Positions 9,260 through 18,853 of a stretch of DNA of 64,000 nucleotides are shown here, in pieces (the stretch's first letter is position 1; each line of letters begins with the position of its first letter). The stretch spans positions 78,838-142,837 of the forward strand of contig NZ_NIWW01000010.1 of the NCBI RefSeq assembly GCF_002201535.1. The letters are read 5' to 3'. The translations under genes were made by a program, and so were the position numbers. The notes under the pieces were generated by a model that was not told where the DNA came from, searched no databases, and was given only the letters and a program-made list of their open reading frames with translations. The stretch comes from Lacimicrobium sp. SS2-24 (GTDB lineage Bacteria; Pseudomonadota; Gammaproteobacteria; Enterobacterales; Alteromonadaceae).

Positions 9260-10774
9260 CTAGTCTGAGCCCATGTTGTGCATTTCCAGGTTGCACAATT
9301 CCATTTGCGGTATTTGCTTGGCATTATCACTGCGTAACATATCCAGCCTGTTCAGATAGGCCTGATCCACATCGCCGGTAATATAGTTACCATCAAACAC
9401 AGATGTCTCAAAGCGTGTGATCTGTGGATTTTCCTCTTTCACAGCCTCTACCAAATCTTCGATATCCTGAAAAATCAATCCATCCGCTTTAATCAGCTCA
9501 CAGATTTCATCAATTTCACGGCCATAGGCAATCAGCTCGTTAGCTGAAGGCATGTCGATACCATAAACATTGGGAAAGCGGATTTCCGGCGCTGCTGAGG
9601 CAAAATAAACACGCTTTGCACCTGACTCTCTGGCCATGGTGATAATCTGTTCGGAGGTAGTCCCTCGCACAATCGAGTCATCTACCAACAGCACGTTCTT
9701 ACCGGCAAACTCCGACGAGATTGCATTGAGTTTGCGCCGCACTGACTTTCTGCGCTGAGTCTGCCCCGGCATGATAAAGGTTCGACCGATGTAGCGGTTC
9801 TTCACAAAGCCCTGACGATAAGGAAGGTTCAATTCCTGAGCGATCTGCAGCGCAATATCATTGGACGTTTCCGGTATGGGAATGACCACGTCAATATCCA
9901 AATCTGCCCATTCTCTGGCAATTTTTTGTCCCAGTTTGCGCCCCATATTCACCCGCGAGGCATATACAGAAATCCCATCAATAAAAGAGTCAGGACGCGA
10001 GAAATAAACAAACTCAAAGATGCAGGGTGAATGAGAGGGATTATCGACACACTGACGCGTATGCAGTTGTCCGTCTTCAGTAATATAAATTGCCTCTCCC
10101 GGTGCCACATCCCGCACGAAGCTAAACCCAACCACATCTAATGCCACACTTTCCGAGGCCACCATATATTCATCGCCCAGTTCAGTCTGACGCTTGCCCA
10201 GCGCCAAAGGGCGAATGCCATTGGGATCGCGAAATGCGACCATGCCATTGCCGATGATCGCTGCGACCACGGCATAGGCACCTTTGATTTTTTTATGTAC
10301 GGTTGTCACAGCCTCAAAGACATCTTCGGGCTGCAACGTCAGGCCCGAGCAGTTTTGCAGTTCATGGGCAAATATATTCAGTAACAGTTCTGAATCTGAC
10401 GTGGTATTGATATGACGTCGGGCAATACGAAATACCTCATCAGAGAGCTCATGGGCATTGGTCAGATTACCGTTGTGGGCGAATGCGATACCAAAGGGTG
10501 AATTCACGTAAAAGGGCTGTGCCTCCGCAGAGCTTGAAGTGCCTGCAGTAGGATAGCGGGCATGGCCAATACCAAAATTACCGGTTAAGCGCTGCATATG
10601 GCGGCTATGAAACACATCTCGCACCAGACCGTTGGCCTTACGCAGATGAAACATGCCATTGTCTACGGTGACAATGCCGGCAGCGTCCTGTCCTCTATGT
10701 TGTAAAACGGTTAAACCATCATACAAAGCCTGATTTACCGGGCCTTTACCTACGATACCAAGGATACCACACAT
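9260..10774 (-). CDS. purF: amidophosphoribosyltransferase
   Basis: Committed step of purine synthesis: PRPP plus glutamine gives 5-phosphoribosylamine. It has 504 residues. The mature N-terminal nucleophile is Cys2 (MCGILGIVG), exposed after removal of Met. The glutaminase domain fills the first half ([26 protein letters not shown]). The phosphoribosyltransferase domain carries the PRPP loop [13 protein letters not shown] and the flexible-loop region KNRYIGRTF. It lies 25 bases after cvpA, the classical cvpA-purF pair, and ends just before a strong terminator, so it is the last gene of the accD-folC-dedD-cvpA-purF transcript. Confidence 0.97.
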   Translation of the reverse strand: MCGILGIVGKGPVNQALYDGLTVLQHRGQDAAGIVTVDNGMFHLRKANGLVRDVFHSRHMQRLTGNFGIGHARYPTAGTSSSAEAQPFYVNSPFGIAFAHNGNLTNAHELSDEVFRIARRHINTTSDSELLLNIFAHELQNCSGLTLQPEDVFEAVTTVHKKIKGAYAVVAAIIGNGMVAFRDPNGIRPLALGKRQTELGDEYMVASESVALDVVGFSFVRDVAPGEAIYITEDGQLHTRQCVDNPSHSPCIFEFVYFSRPDSFIDGISVYASRVNMGRKLGQKIAREWADLDIDVVIPIPETSNDIALQIAQELNLPYRQGFVKNRYIGRTFIMPGQTQRRKSVRRKLNAISSEFAGKNVLLVDDSIVRGTTSEQIITMARESGAKRVYFASAAPEIRFPNVYGIDMPSANELIAYGREIDEICELIKADGLIFQDIEDLVEAVKEENPQITRFETSVFDGNYITGDVDQAYLNRLDMLRSDNAKQIPQMELCNLEMHNMGSD

Positions 10775-10799
10775 GCCAATTACCTATCAGTTAAAGAGC

Positions 10800-11297
10800 C
10801 TACGCTGGCTCTTCAGAGTTTAAAAAACTGGAATGGTTCTGCAAATATTCGAAGAACCACTCAATAACTACCCTAAATTCCGGGATCAGCATGGATTGCT
10901 GCCACCACTGTGAATCCGGAAATGCCGTAAAGGCGTCCATAAAAAACAGTAGTGCGCTGACGATAAGCGCACCTCGTAATAATCCAAATACCGCCCCAAG
11001 TGCCCTATCGGTACCGGATAGTCCGGTATACTGCACCATCTGACTCACCACATAGTTAAGCAGACCGCCTAATACCAGGGTTACCACGAAAAGAATCGCG
11101 ATGGCGACGGCACTGCGGATCATCGGATCAGAAAAATTTGTAAGATGACTGGCTAAGTCCAGATAAAATTGACTGGCGATAAAAAAGGCGGCAAACCATA
11201 CGGCAAGCGAGATTGCCTCTTTCACAAATCCCCTGACAAGACTAATCAGGGTGGACAGGGCGATAATGCCCAGAATGCAGTAGTCGATCCAATTCAT
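10800..11297 (-). CDS. cvpA: CvpA family membrane protein
   Basis: Inner-membrane protein of 165 residues with four hydrophobic segments (about 5-25, 28-48, 64-86, 104-124). The N-terminal NWIDYCILGIIALSTLISLV and the region LGAVFGLLRGALIVSAL are typical of CvpA. In E. coli it is needed for colicin V production and affects the envelope; its molecular role is unresolved. It is placed between dedD and purF as in most gammaproteobacteria. The 87 bases before it separate it from dedD. Confidence 0.93.
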   Translation of the reverse strand: MNWIDYCILGIIALSTLISLVRGFVKEAISLAVWFAAFFIASQFYLDLASHLTNFSDPMIRSAVAIAILFVVTLVLGGLLNYVVSQMVQYTGLSGTDRALGAVFGLLRGALIVSALLFFMDAFTAFPDSQWWQQSMLIPEFRVVIEWFFEYLQNHSSFLNSEEPA

Positions 11298-11384
11298 GCC
11301 GTTTTTCGATTGAAAATTGCCGGGCGCATTCTAACAAAAGGCCACAGGAAAATCTCAATTATCCGCAGCCTAAATATTGCCTGA

Positions 11385-12032
11385 CTATTCAACGGAGTAA
11401 GCCGTCACTTTACCCTGCAGTCCGGTCAGTTCATTCAGTGCCGGCAGGCGCTGCTCCAGTGCGGTTTTTTGCACATCAGGACCGACAAATACTTTGGTCA
11501 GGGTACCAGAGCTGGTCTGCACCTGTCGGCTGAATGTCCTGTACCCTCCATCTTTAAGCTTATTCATCAACTCGGCAACATTTTTCTGATGACGAAAACT
11601 ACCGAGCTGGATAACCCAGGCCCCCTGCTCTGCCGCGACCTTGTCCTCTACCGGGTAATCTTCTACCTGCGGCTGCGTTTGTTCTGCCCCGCTGTCATCT
11701 GTCGCAGTGGCCTGGATCCTGTTGTTGGGCTCGGCAATGTCTTGTTCACCCGCCTTCACGGGGTCATCTACAGCCACTTCATCCACCACTTCCACCTGAC
11801 GCGTCACCCTCTCTTCCACCTGCTTGCGGGGGAAGGCTCCGGGCGCCTCAATCTCAATGGTTTTGGGGCGCTCCGGTAACGCCACAAAGGTATCCTGGTG
11901 CGACACTTTCTCACCATCCAGAATGTCAGGTAAAAAAATGACTGCCAGTGCCACCAAAATGACCGTTCCCACCAGACGGTTCTGAAATGCAGAACCGCCT
12001 CGTGGCGTAGTTTTGTCAACGCTATCCGTCAT
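11385..12032 (-). CDS. dedD: DedD-like SPOR-domain cell division protein
   Basis: Bitopic inner-membrane protein of 215 residues. A short basic cytoplasmic N-terminus precedes one transmembrane helix (about 21-37, RLVGTVILVALAVIFLP). A charged low-complexity periplasmic linker runs to about residue 135. The C-terminal SPOR domain (about 137-215) starts WVIQLGSFRHQKNVAELMNK. SPOR domains bind denuded glycan strands at the septum. The start overlaps the folC stop by 11 bases, pointing to translational coupling. The order accD-folC-dedD-cvpA-purF is the same as in E. coli. Confidence 0.93.
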   Translation of the reverse strand: MTDSVDKTTPRGGSAFQNRLVGTVILVALAVIFLPDILDGEKVSHQDTFVALPERPKTIEIEAPGAFPRKQVEERVTRQVEVVDEVAVDDPVKAGEQDIAEPNNRIQATATDDSGAEQTQPQVEDYPVEDKVAAEQGAWVIQLGSFRHQKNVAELMNKLKDGGYRTFSRQVQTSSGTLTKVFVGPDVQKTALEQRLPALNELTGLQGKVTAYSVE

Positions 12033-13275
12033 GTTCCGGCTCCAAGACTGCTGCCAGGGTCACGAAAGACCCGAATACTAATATCAAATCGTCTTCATCC
12101 GCTGCGGCTTTCGCCCCCGCCAACGCAGATTTTACATTATCGAAGGTAGAGATATTGTCGTTTTCATGCAGGTAACTGGCAAGTGTTGTGGCACTCGCCG
12201 CGCGCGGGCCCTCTAAATCGGCCAGATACCAGTTTGGCTCAAAGGGTCGCAACAGGTTCAGGCATCCCTCAATATCCTTATCTTTGAGCATACCTACAAC
12301 CAGATGCAGTTTGCGCCAATGGCGGAGCCTGAGCTGTTCACACAAATAGGATACGGCCTGAGTGTTGTGTGCCACATCTACCAACACATCAGGCTTTCGA
12401 CTGAGTAACTGACAGCGTCCGGGCACCCTGACCTGTTCGAACAGCAGATCCACATCCAACGCTGACAAATGTTCGGTCAACTCCAGCACTTTAAGGGCCG
12501 TCGCCGCGTTGGGAGCAGGTATATGAGGCACGCGACTGGTAATCTCAAGTCCTGAATCGGATTGCCAGACAAAGGCGTCTGCTTGCAACTGATATCTGAA
12601 TGACGTCCCCTGCCAGTACGCCTGCGTGGTCATATGTTTGACGACATCGATTAATGCAACAGGTGGGTGCGGCTCTCCTATGACGGCCACTTTGTTGTGC
12701 CGCAGGATCCCCGCCTTTTCAACGCCAATCTGCTCTCTGTCAGTGCCCAGGTATTCCTGATGATCCAGTCCAATAGTGGTAATCACAGCGATATCGGCAT
12801 CAATGATATTTACCGCATCCAGACGCCCCCCCAGGCCCACCTCAAGGATAAGGTAGTCCGGCTTCGCTTCGGCCATCAGCACCAACGCAGCCAGCGTACC
12901 AAATTCAAAATACGTCAGCGTGATATCGCCTCTGGCCTTCTCCACCCTTGAAAATGCATCACAGTGTGACTGAGCAGAGAGTAGCTGGTGGTTCACTCTC
13001 ACCCGCTCCCGATAGTCCAGCAAATGCGGAGAGCTGTATACGGCGGTTGTTTGTCCCGCTTGCATCAATCCCTGCTCAATCATGGCACAAGTTGTGCCTT
13101 TACCATTTGTTCCCGCGACAGTAATGACCTGGCTGCGATGCAAATCCAGATCAAGGCGTTCATAGACCAGACGGATGCGATCCAGCCCCATATCAATGGA
13201 AGCCGGATGGATAGATTCAAGGTATGACAGCCAGCCGCTGAGATCCTGCGGCTGACCTGAAGATGGTGGGGTCAT
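12022..13275 (-). CDS. folC: bifunctional folylpolyglutamate synthase / dihydrofolate synthase
   Basis: Mur-ligase-like enzyme of 417 residues that adds glutamate to dihydropteroate and to reduced folates. The ATP P-loop is VAGTNGKGTTCAMIE (about 53-67). The folC signatures YSSPHLLDYRERVRVN and LEVGLGGRLDAVN are clear, and the C-terminal Mur-ligase domain includes VDVAHNTQAV. It starts 2 bases after accD and overlaps dedD by 11 bases, so all three are tightly coupled. Confidence 0.96.
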   Translation of the reverse strand: MTPPSSGQPQDLSGWLSYLESIHPASIDMGLDRIRLVYERLDLDLHRSQVITVAGTNGKGTTCAMIEQGLMQAGQTTAVYSSPHLLDYRERVRVNHQLLSAQSHCDAFSRVEKARGDITLTYFEFGTLAALVLMAEAKPDYLILEVGLGGRLDAVNIIDADIAVITTIGLDHQEYLGTDREQIGVEKAGILRHNKVAVIGEPHPPVALIDVVKHMTTQAYWQGTSFRYQLQADAFVWQSDSGLEITSRVPHIPAPNAATALKVLELTEHLSALDVDLLFEQVRVPGRCQLLSRKPDVLVDVAHNTQAVSYLCEQLRLRHWRKLHLVVGMLKDKDIEGCLNLLRPFEPNWYLADLEGPRAASATTLASYLHENDNISTFDNVKSALAGAKAAADEDDLILVFGSFVTLAAVLEPEHDG

Positions 13276-13277
13276 TA

Positions 13278-14129
13278 TCAGTGGTGCTGATGGTGCAACT
13301 TGCTTAGCACACTGTAGAGCTTGTCACGCATTTGACGACGATCCACGATCATATCGATGGCCCCTTTTTCAAGCAGGAATTCACTGCGCTGAAAACCAGG
13401 GGGTAAAGTCTCACGGACCGTCTGCTCAATTACACGAGGGCCCGCAAAACCAATCAGGGCTTTAGGCTCTGCAACATTCACATCACCCAGCATCGCCAGA
13501 CTGGCGGATACGCCACCCATAGTTGGGTCGGTCAATACAGAAATATACGGCAGGCCTTTCTCACTGAGTCTGGCCAGTGCTGCACTGGTTTTAGCCATCT
13601 GCATCAGAGACAGCAGCGCTTCCTGCATACGGGCCCCACCACTGGTGGAAAAACACACCAGCGGCATATTGTTTTCAATACAGCACTCTACCGCTTTAAC
13701 GAAACGAGCACCGACCACAGACGCCATAGAGCCGCCCATAAAGGCAAATTCAAACGCTGCAACCACCACTGGCATGCCATTGAGCTTTCCTCTGACTACC
13801 ACCAGCGCATCTTTCTCATTGGTGCTTTTTTGGGCCGCAGTAATACGGTCTTTGTATTTTTTGGAATCTCTGAACTTGAGAATATCCTGCGGCTCCAGTT
13901 CTTCGCCCAGCTCCTGGCGCTCTCCTTGATCCAGGAAGCTATTGATTCTGGCCCGGGCACTGATGCGCATGTGGTTATCGCACTTGGGGCACACTTCCAG
14001 CTGACGCTCCAACTCCTGACGATAGAGTGTGGCGCCACACTGATTACATTGGGTCCAGACGCCTTCTGGCACATTAGCTTTGCCTGAAGAGGATTGGGTT
14101 CGGGGTAGAATTTTCTGAATCCAGCTCAT
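13278..14129 (-). CDS. accD: acetyl-CoA carboxylase carboxyltransferase subunit beta
   Basis: Beta subunit of the carboxyltransferase that, with AccA, transfers CO2 from carboxybiotin to acetyl-CoA for fatty acid synthesis. It has 283 residues. The N-terminal zinc ribbon has C28, C31, C47 and C50 (CNQCG and CPKCD). The crotonase-like core shows [19 protein letters not shown], a carboxyltransferase signature, and [14 protein letters not shown] forming the oxyanion region. It is 131 bases downstream of truA and begins the tightly packed accD-folC-dedD run. Confidence 0.97.
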   Translation of the reverse strand: MSWIQKILPRTQSSSGKANVPEGVWTQCNQCGATLYRQELERQLEVCPKCDNHMRISARARINSFLDQGERQELGEELEPQDILKFRDSKKYKDRITAAQKSTNEKDALVVVRGKLNGMPVVVAAFEFAFMGGSMASVVGARFVKAVECCIENNMPLVCFSTSGGARMQEALLSLMQMAKTSAALARLSEKGLPYISVLTDPTMGGVSASLAMLGDVNVAEPKALIGFAGPRVIEQTVRETLPPGFQRSEFLLEKGAIDMIVDRRQMRDKLYSVLSKLHHQHH

Positions 14130-14260
14130 GGAGATCCTTCACATGCTTTTAAACAATTAAATTTAGCACTGATTGTCAGCGTCATAACGCTGTAATGAAT
14201 AACACGCCATTTTGGCGCCATTAAAGCATAAATCCAACGTAAACCGAAAAAAAACTGGTC

Positions 14261-15049
14261 TTAACAGTCCGTTAAAAATAACGGTCCTGGCACCGCTTTT
14301 GGCAAATTAAATGAATCCGGATACGTGACTTCAACCAGATACAAACCATTGGGTTTAGCGGTAGCGGCCGCTTTTGCCCGATCTTTGCCAAGCAGCAAAC
14401 GCTGCATCCACTCTATCGGTTGGCGGCTGCAGCCTATTTCCAACAATGAGCCGGTAATATTGCGCACCATATGGTGCAAAAACGCATTCGCCTTAATTTC
14501 CAGCACCACATAATCACCCTGACGCCACAGCCGCAAAGCAGTCACGTGGCGAAACGGACTCTTTGACTGACAAATCGACGCTCTGAAGGCACTGAAGTCA
14601 TGTTCACCGAGTAAACATTGTGCCGCCTGCTGCATCCTATCCACATCCAGAGGCCGGTGATAATGGGTCACACCCTGGCGCAATATACCGGGGCGGTTGG
14701 GATGGTTATAGATAATATAACGATAGCGTCGCGCTGTGGCAGAAAAGCGGGCATGGAAATCCTCATCCACCTGATGCGCCCACTTCACGGCGATGCTATC
14801 CGGTAAATTAGCATTCATGCCCATGGTCCAGGCACGCATGGGTCGCTCGGCCTGCACGTCAAAATGTACAACCTGCCCCGTCGCATGCACGCCTGCATCG
14901 GTGCGCCCTGCGCATTGCAATTCAATGGGCTGATCGGCAATGCGGCTCAGAGCCACTTCCAGCTCCTGCTGGATACTGTTGACCTCTTGTTGACGCTGCC
15001 AGCCATAATAACCGGCGCCATCGTATTCTATGCCAAGAGCAATACGCAT
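14261..15049 (-). CDS. truA: tRNA pseudouridine(38-40) synthase TruA
   Basis: Makes pseudouridine at positions 38-40 of the tRNA anticodon arm. It has 262 residues. The catalytic Asp is D51 in [15 protein letters not shown] (46-60). Other family motifs are [12 protein letters not shown] (9-20), RRYRYIIYN and [13 protein letters not shown]. In related genomes truA is usually directly downstream of fimV. Here a TerB-like gene on the opposite strand and noncoding DNA separate them, so truA must have its own promoter in 15050-15414. Confidence 0.97.
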   Translation of the reverse strand: MRIALGIEYDGAGYYGWQRQQEVNSIQQELEVALSRIADQPIELQCAGRTDAGVHATGQVVHFDVQAERPMRAWTMGMNANLPDSIAVKWAHQVDEDFHARFSATARRYRYIIYNHPNRPGILRQGVTHYHRPLDVDRMQQAAQCLLGEHDFSAFRASICQSKSPFRHVTALRLWRQGDYVVLEIKANAFLHHMVRNITGSLLEIGCSRQPIEWMQRLLLGKDRAKAAATAKPNGLYLVEVTYPDSFNLPKAVPGPLFLTDC

Positions 15050-15414
15050 GCGTGTTTTTATTCCCGTTTCAGTTTGCCGGGGAGTATACCAAAGCAGGTG
15101 TGCGATGTGGGTCCGCCGCGCAGAGATTTTTTATATGACTTGGAAAAACCCTACACAGAGCCTGACAATAAACAAATCAGGAATATCTGAATGATCCGCT
15201 CATATTCAATGCAGTATAAAGCAACATAGACTTAAAATCGGTTTTAGTGCTCCTGCAACCTATAGTTGTGACAAAACCTGCAACCTCATCAACATCTCGC
15301 TGTCCAATTAACGGCAAAAAGCGTTGATCGGGTCTGTGGGGGCGATCTCGCTCAGCGTCATAAACCAGCACTACTGCATAACTCTGTTACCTGGCAACCG
15401 TTGAAGGCGTCAAA
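15050..15414. other. 365-bp intergenic region between divergent truA and TerB-like gene
   Basis: No supported gene. It must hold the promoters of truA (minus) and the TerB-like gene (plus). The visible structure is a 10-bp direct repeat, CCTGCAACCT, at 15252-15261 and 15277-15286, with start points 25 bases apart, and an AAAATCGGTTTT dyad just before the first copy. A poor open frame on the minus strand (15177-15371) resembles nothing known and I do not count it as a gene. Confidence 0.5.
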
Positions 15415-15801
15415 ATGAAGTTAACTGAACAACAGTATTTTAATGAAGCTCTGATAAAACTCTCTGTACTACTCTATCAGGTCGATGGAAAGGTAAGCCT
15501 GAGTGAGCAGGACTATCTTGAACAGATGATAGAGGGTTTAGACTGGTGCAGTACGATTTCTAAATCCGCTTTTGTTAATGAGGCGATACATATGGCTCGC
15601 CAGGTATCCGATATTGATGACGGTAAGGCCTTCATTCGCTCACTCAGTGATGATTTAAATCAGGATGCCGATAAAACACTGGAAGTGGCAATGGCACTGA
15701 CAGTTGTTGATGGGGAGCGCAGTGAACGAGAAACTGAGCTGCTGAGTTATCTGACTCACAAAGTGCTCGGTAAAGCCCTGACTAAGACCATTGAGCAGTA
15801 G
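15415..15801 (+). CDS. TerB-like (DjlA N-terminal type) small acidic protein
   Basis: All-helical protein of 128 residues, no signal peptide or transmembrane helix, probably cytosolic. The pattern ALIKLSVLLYQVDGKVSLSE (about 12-31) and the later ALTVVDGERSERETELL (about 96-112) match the TerB fold, in which two D-G turns with acidic residues follow helices and may bind metal. Distant members are often just called TerB-family or DUF proteins, with no proven role in tellurite resistance. GAAGG lies 7-8 bases before the ATG. It stands alone on the plus strand, inserted between truA and fimV. Confidence 0.65.
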   Translation: MKLTEQQYFNEALIKLSVLLYQVDGKVSLSEQDYLEQMIEGLDWCSTISKSAFVNEAIHMARQVSDIDDGKAFIRSLSDDLNQDADKTLEVAMALTVVDGERSERETELLSYLTHKVLGKALTKTIEQ

Positions 15802-15902
15802 GTGCGCTAACGCGAGTAACCCTGTTCAGTAGTAAAGTACGACAAGTCCCATCCACATGCATTGTATTAGTCCCGACTTCGTCTGACGGAAACCTGTCAC
15901 TA

Positions 15903-15971
15903 CGCCGGGAGTGCAAAGAAAAGATCTGAAAGGGGCGCAAGATTGCGCCGTTCTCCGGCGGGTCTTTTCAG
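15903..15971. other. overlapping hairpins between convergent TerB-like gene and fimV
   Basis: Hairpin 1 pairs 15934-15939 (GGCGCA) with 15944-15949 (TGCGCC). Hairpin 2 pairs 15946-15950 (CGCCG) with 15956-15960 (CGGCG). They share 15946-15949 and cannot form together. Flanking arms GAAAAGA (15918-15924) and TCTTTTC (15963-15969), or CTGAAA (15926-15931) and TTTCAG (15966-15971), can close the whole element. T-rich stretches on both sides fit a bidirectional terminator. A regulatory RNA switch is possible but unproven, and I recognise no known riboswitch. Confidence 0.45.
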
Positions 15972-16048
15972 GGCCAATACTGTACGGAGCGAACAGCCTG
16001 ATTCATGTGATATCGGATTGATTGAATCCCACACCGTCCAGCTAATAC

Positions 16049-18853
16049 TCAGAGCAGTTTATCCAATATCGATTTGGCTTCTTCTTGCTGCTCTTCATCA
16101 CCTTTTTCCACCACCTGCTGCAACAGTTCGATGGCAGATTCATTGTCATCCATTTCCAGATAGGCCCTGGCCAGATCAAGTTTGGCACCCATGCCATTGT
16201 CACTGTCGACATCCACCATCGCTTCATCTTCATCGCCATCCGTGTCCAGTGCAGAGTCCAGATTCAGGGTCTTTTCGTGTGAGTCGTCTTCTTCCGCCTC
16301 TACGCTCTCATTGAGCAGGGCATCGATATCCAAAAAGTCGTCTTCACTTTCTGCCAGCGGTGCAGGTTCTTCAGGTTCGGCAAGCTGTTCATTGAGCAGC
16401 GTTTCAATATCCAGATCGGTCTCTTCGTCAGATTCCTGTTCCATCGACTCGAGCATTTCATCAAAGTCTGATGATTCGAGTTCATCCAGCACCTCATCAT
16501 CTTCGGCTTTGGCTTTACCTTGCTTTTCCTGTTCGTGATTTTCTAACCAGTCACCCAAATCTGGCAGCTCGTTGAGCTCTTTTTCCAGCTCCTCATCCAC
16601 CTGCTGACGTGCTTTCTTATCCTCTTCAGATTCGGTTTGAGGCTCTTCGCTGTCAGTGTCATCTTCGGCTTGCGTGGGAGCCGCGTCTTGCTCTATTCCC
16701 TCTGCCTCGTTTTCAGGCTCCTCAGCAGACATTTCCTCCTGCTCAAAGTCGTCATCGAGTATCGCATCCAGCTCCTGCTCAGAAACCTCTTCGTCTTCAT
16801 CACCGCTAAGGTTCTGATCTTTGTCTGTGGTCTGGGTATCCGACTTGGCCGTGTCGGTGTCTGCATCGAGGCTTTCTTCACTGTCCTTGGCCTCAACCTG
16901 CTCATCAACCTGTTGTGAATCGTCCGCTTCTTCTGATACTGAGTCTTCTGCCTCTGGCGATGACTGCGCTGCAGTGGCGTCCTCATCTTCGGCCCCGGCT
17001 TGTGTTTCAGTGTCTGCTTCGGGCTGTTCTTCTGCACTGAGTTCATCAAGCAACTCATCGGAAATGGCATCCTGAGGATCATCTTGCTCGGCACTGTCAC
17101 CGCTCTCACCGTCTGTCAGCTCTTCGAGCAACTCATCAGACAGTTCATCCTGTACGTCGCTATCATCCGCGCCTTCTTCGTCTTGCTCATCAGAGAGTTC
17201 TTCGAGCAATTCATCTGAGAGCTCATCCTGCATGGTATCGGCTTGTTCAAGCTCGCCCAGTAACTCGTCCGTTAAGTCATCCAGCTCTTTATTTTTACTG
17301 GATATTTCTTCATCCAACTCACTGACCAGTTCATCACTGAGCTGTTCGCTCTTTTCGAGTTTAGATACAAAGTCATCGGCTTCGTCTTCCTCAGCGCCGG
17401 TGTCTTTGGCTACAGGCTCATCCAGTAACTCATCGATACTGATCTCCGGTTTCTCATCACCCGCATCCTCAGTATCTGCAGATTCCTTCCCGGGCTTATC
17501 GCCGTCTTCACCCTCAGAAACATCAAAATCTTCCAGTTCATCAAACTCGCTGTCAGCATCTTCATCGCCGCCGGTAGCTTCTTGCTCTGGCGATTCTGCT
17601 GCGCCTTGCTCCTCGAGTTCTGACAAATCAATGGCTTCTTCGTCATCATCTTCGGCAAAAAGATCATCTAGATCGTCCTGGTCCAGTCCCATCTGATCAT
17701 CTGAATCCGCCTGCGGCGACTCGTCATCATCGTCTTCCGGCACCAGCATTTCATCAGACAAATCATCGAAATTTTCCAGCTCATCTTCCAATGCTGCATC
17801 CAGAGACTCCTCCAGCTCATCGGTCAGCACATCATCGAGCAATTCCTCACCAAAGAGGTCATCGTCATCATCTTCATCTGGCTCAGGTTCATCGAAGTCA
17901 TCGGACATTTCTTCGGTCAGTGCGTCTGACAAATCATCCATTTCGTTGTCCGGCGCCGGGGCTGGCGCAGAAGCGGCCTTCTTATCAGCAACAGGGGCCG
18001 CGGCCGGTTCAGACTGACGGCGTCTGAGCCACATAAATAACCCACCCAGCAGCAACAGAGACGGCACGATACCCGCCGCGATTTTCAATGCCGGATGCTG
18101 ATACCACTTTTGCTGCTGCTCTTTGGCCTGCTGAGCTTCTGATCTAGCCAGAAGCTCATTCTGCAATGCCAACAGTTGCCCCATCTGTTGCTGGATTTCA
18201 CCTTCCTGACCGATTCGGTTGCGTAACTCTTCGATATCCTGATTAACCGCATCAAGGCGACCGTAAACCCGTTCATTGTCATCCAACAACGCCTGAACCG
18301 ATTCAATGGAGGCAGCAATTTGCCGTCTTAGTTGCTCAAACTCGTTACGATTTTGCCGATCCAGGTTAGTCAGTCGCTCTTCAAGTGCCTGACGTGCAGC
18401 GGAGAGATCATCTGTGCTGGCAACCTGTTTTACGGGTTTGATATTGGTGGCTGAGTTGGGCGTACCTCGGGATTGCATCCAGCGCTGTTCATCTTGTTCA
18501 GCCCGGCGCTTGGCTTCTTCGGGATCAATGCGGGAAATATAGGCTTCACTGGGAAGCTTGAGCATTGAGCCATCCACCATCAGATTCAGATTCTGTTGCT
18601 CAAATGCCTCAGGGTTAAGCTGATAAATGGCCTCCATGACCTGATAGATACTCAAGGCATTATTTTGTCGATACCGACGGGCGATACTCCAGAGGGTGTC
18701 ACTGGACTCAATCGGACCGTATTCAACACCAGAATACTGACGGGTCGAGTTCTTTGGACCTTTAATTTGTACTTGCTGAAAATCAGAGGCCAACAGGATG
18801 CTAGACGACAAGTAACATGCCAAACCCACTATCAGCAATTGTCGCATTCTCAT
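16049..18853 (-). CDS. fimV: FimV/HubP family polar hub protein
   Basis: Polar landmark protein of 934 residues, related to Pseudomonas FimV and Vibrio HubP, which bind peptidoglycan and recruit polar and twitching-motility factors. Order: signal peptide 1-22; periplasmic LysM-like domain about 46-104 (SSDTLWSIARRYRQ); coiled coil about 148-248; one transmembrane helix 255-276 ending in RRRQ; very acidic cytoplasmic region about 305-885; C-terminal FimV TPR-like domain 886-934 (KLDLARAYLEMDDNESAIEL). Inside the acidic region QDELSDELLEEL recurs at 542-553 and 568-579, and QDAISDELLDEL at 594-605, an exact 26-residue period. AAGGA lies 6 bases before the ATG. asd lies upstream, as is usual. 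Confidence 0.93.
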   Translation of the reverse strand: MRMRQLLIVGLACYLSSSILLASDFQQVQIKGPKNSTRQYSGVEYGPIESSDTLWSIARRYRQNNALSIYQVMEAIYQLNPEAFEQQNLNLMVDGSMLKLPSEAYISRIDPEEAKRRAEQDEQRWMQSRGTPNSATNIKPVKQVASTDDLSAARQALEERLTNLDRQNRNEFEQLRRQIAASIESVQALLDDNERVYGRLDAVNQDIEELRNRIGQEGEIQQQMGQLLALQNELLARSEAQQAKEQQQKWYQHPALKIAAGIVPSLLLLGGLFMWLRRRQSEPAAAPVADKKAASAPAPAPDNEMDDLSDALTEEMSDDFDEPEPDEDDDDDLFGEELLDDVLTDELEESLDAALEDELENFDDLSDEMLVPEDDDDESPQADSDDQMGLDQDDLDDLFAEDDDEEAIDLSELEEQGAAESPEQEATGGDEDADSEFDELEDFDVSEGEDGDKPGKESADTEDAGDEKPEISIDELLDEPVAKDTGAEEDEADDFVSKLEKSEQLSDELVSELDEEISSKNKELDDLTDELLGELEQADTMQDELSDELLEELSDEQDEEGADDSDVQDELSDELLEELTDGESGDSAEQDDPQDAISDELLDELSAEEQPEADTETQAGAEDEDATAAQSSPEAEDSVSEEADDSQQVDEQVEAKDSEESLDADTDTAKSDTQTTDKDQNLSGDEDEEVSEQELDAILDDDFEQEEMSAEEPENEAEGIEQDAAPTQAEDDTDSEEPQTESEEDKKARQQVDEELEKELNELPDLGDWLENHEQEKQGKAKAEDDEVLDELESSDFDEMLESMEQESDEETDLDIETLLNEQLAEPEEPAPLAESEDDFLDIDALLNESVEAEEDDSHEKTLNLDSALDTDGDEDEAMVDVDSDNGMGAKLDLARAYLEMDDNESAIELLQQVVEKGDEEQQEEAKSILDKLL

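Noticed and set aside
15802..16048. Known riboswitch (c-di-GMP, TPP, glycine, cobalamin types considered)
   Set aside because: Conserved core sequences of these classes are absent, and the element lies downstream of both flanking genes.
17039..17230. CRISPR-like or satellite repeats
   Set aside because: The repeats are protein-coding, in frame within fimV, and degenerate at DNA level.
16182..17696. Several long open frames antisense to fimV, rich in Ser
   Set aside because: They are the complement of Glu/Asp/Leu-rich repeats (GAA, GAT, GAG), which rarely produce stops in those frames. Signal peptide, LysM and FimV C-terminal domain all support the minus-strand gene.
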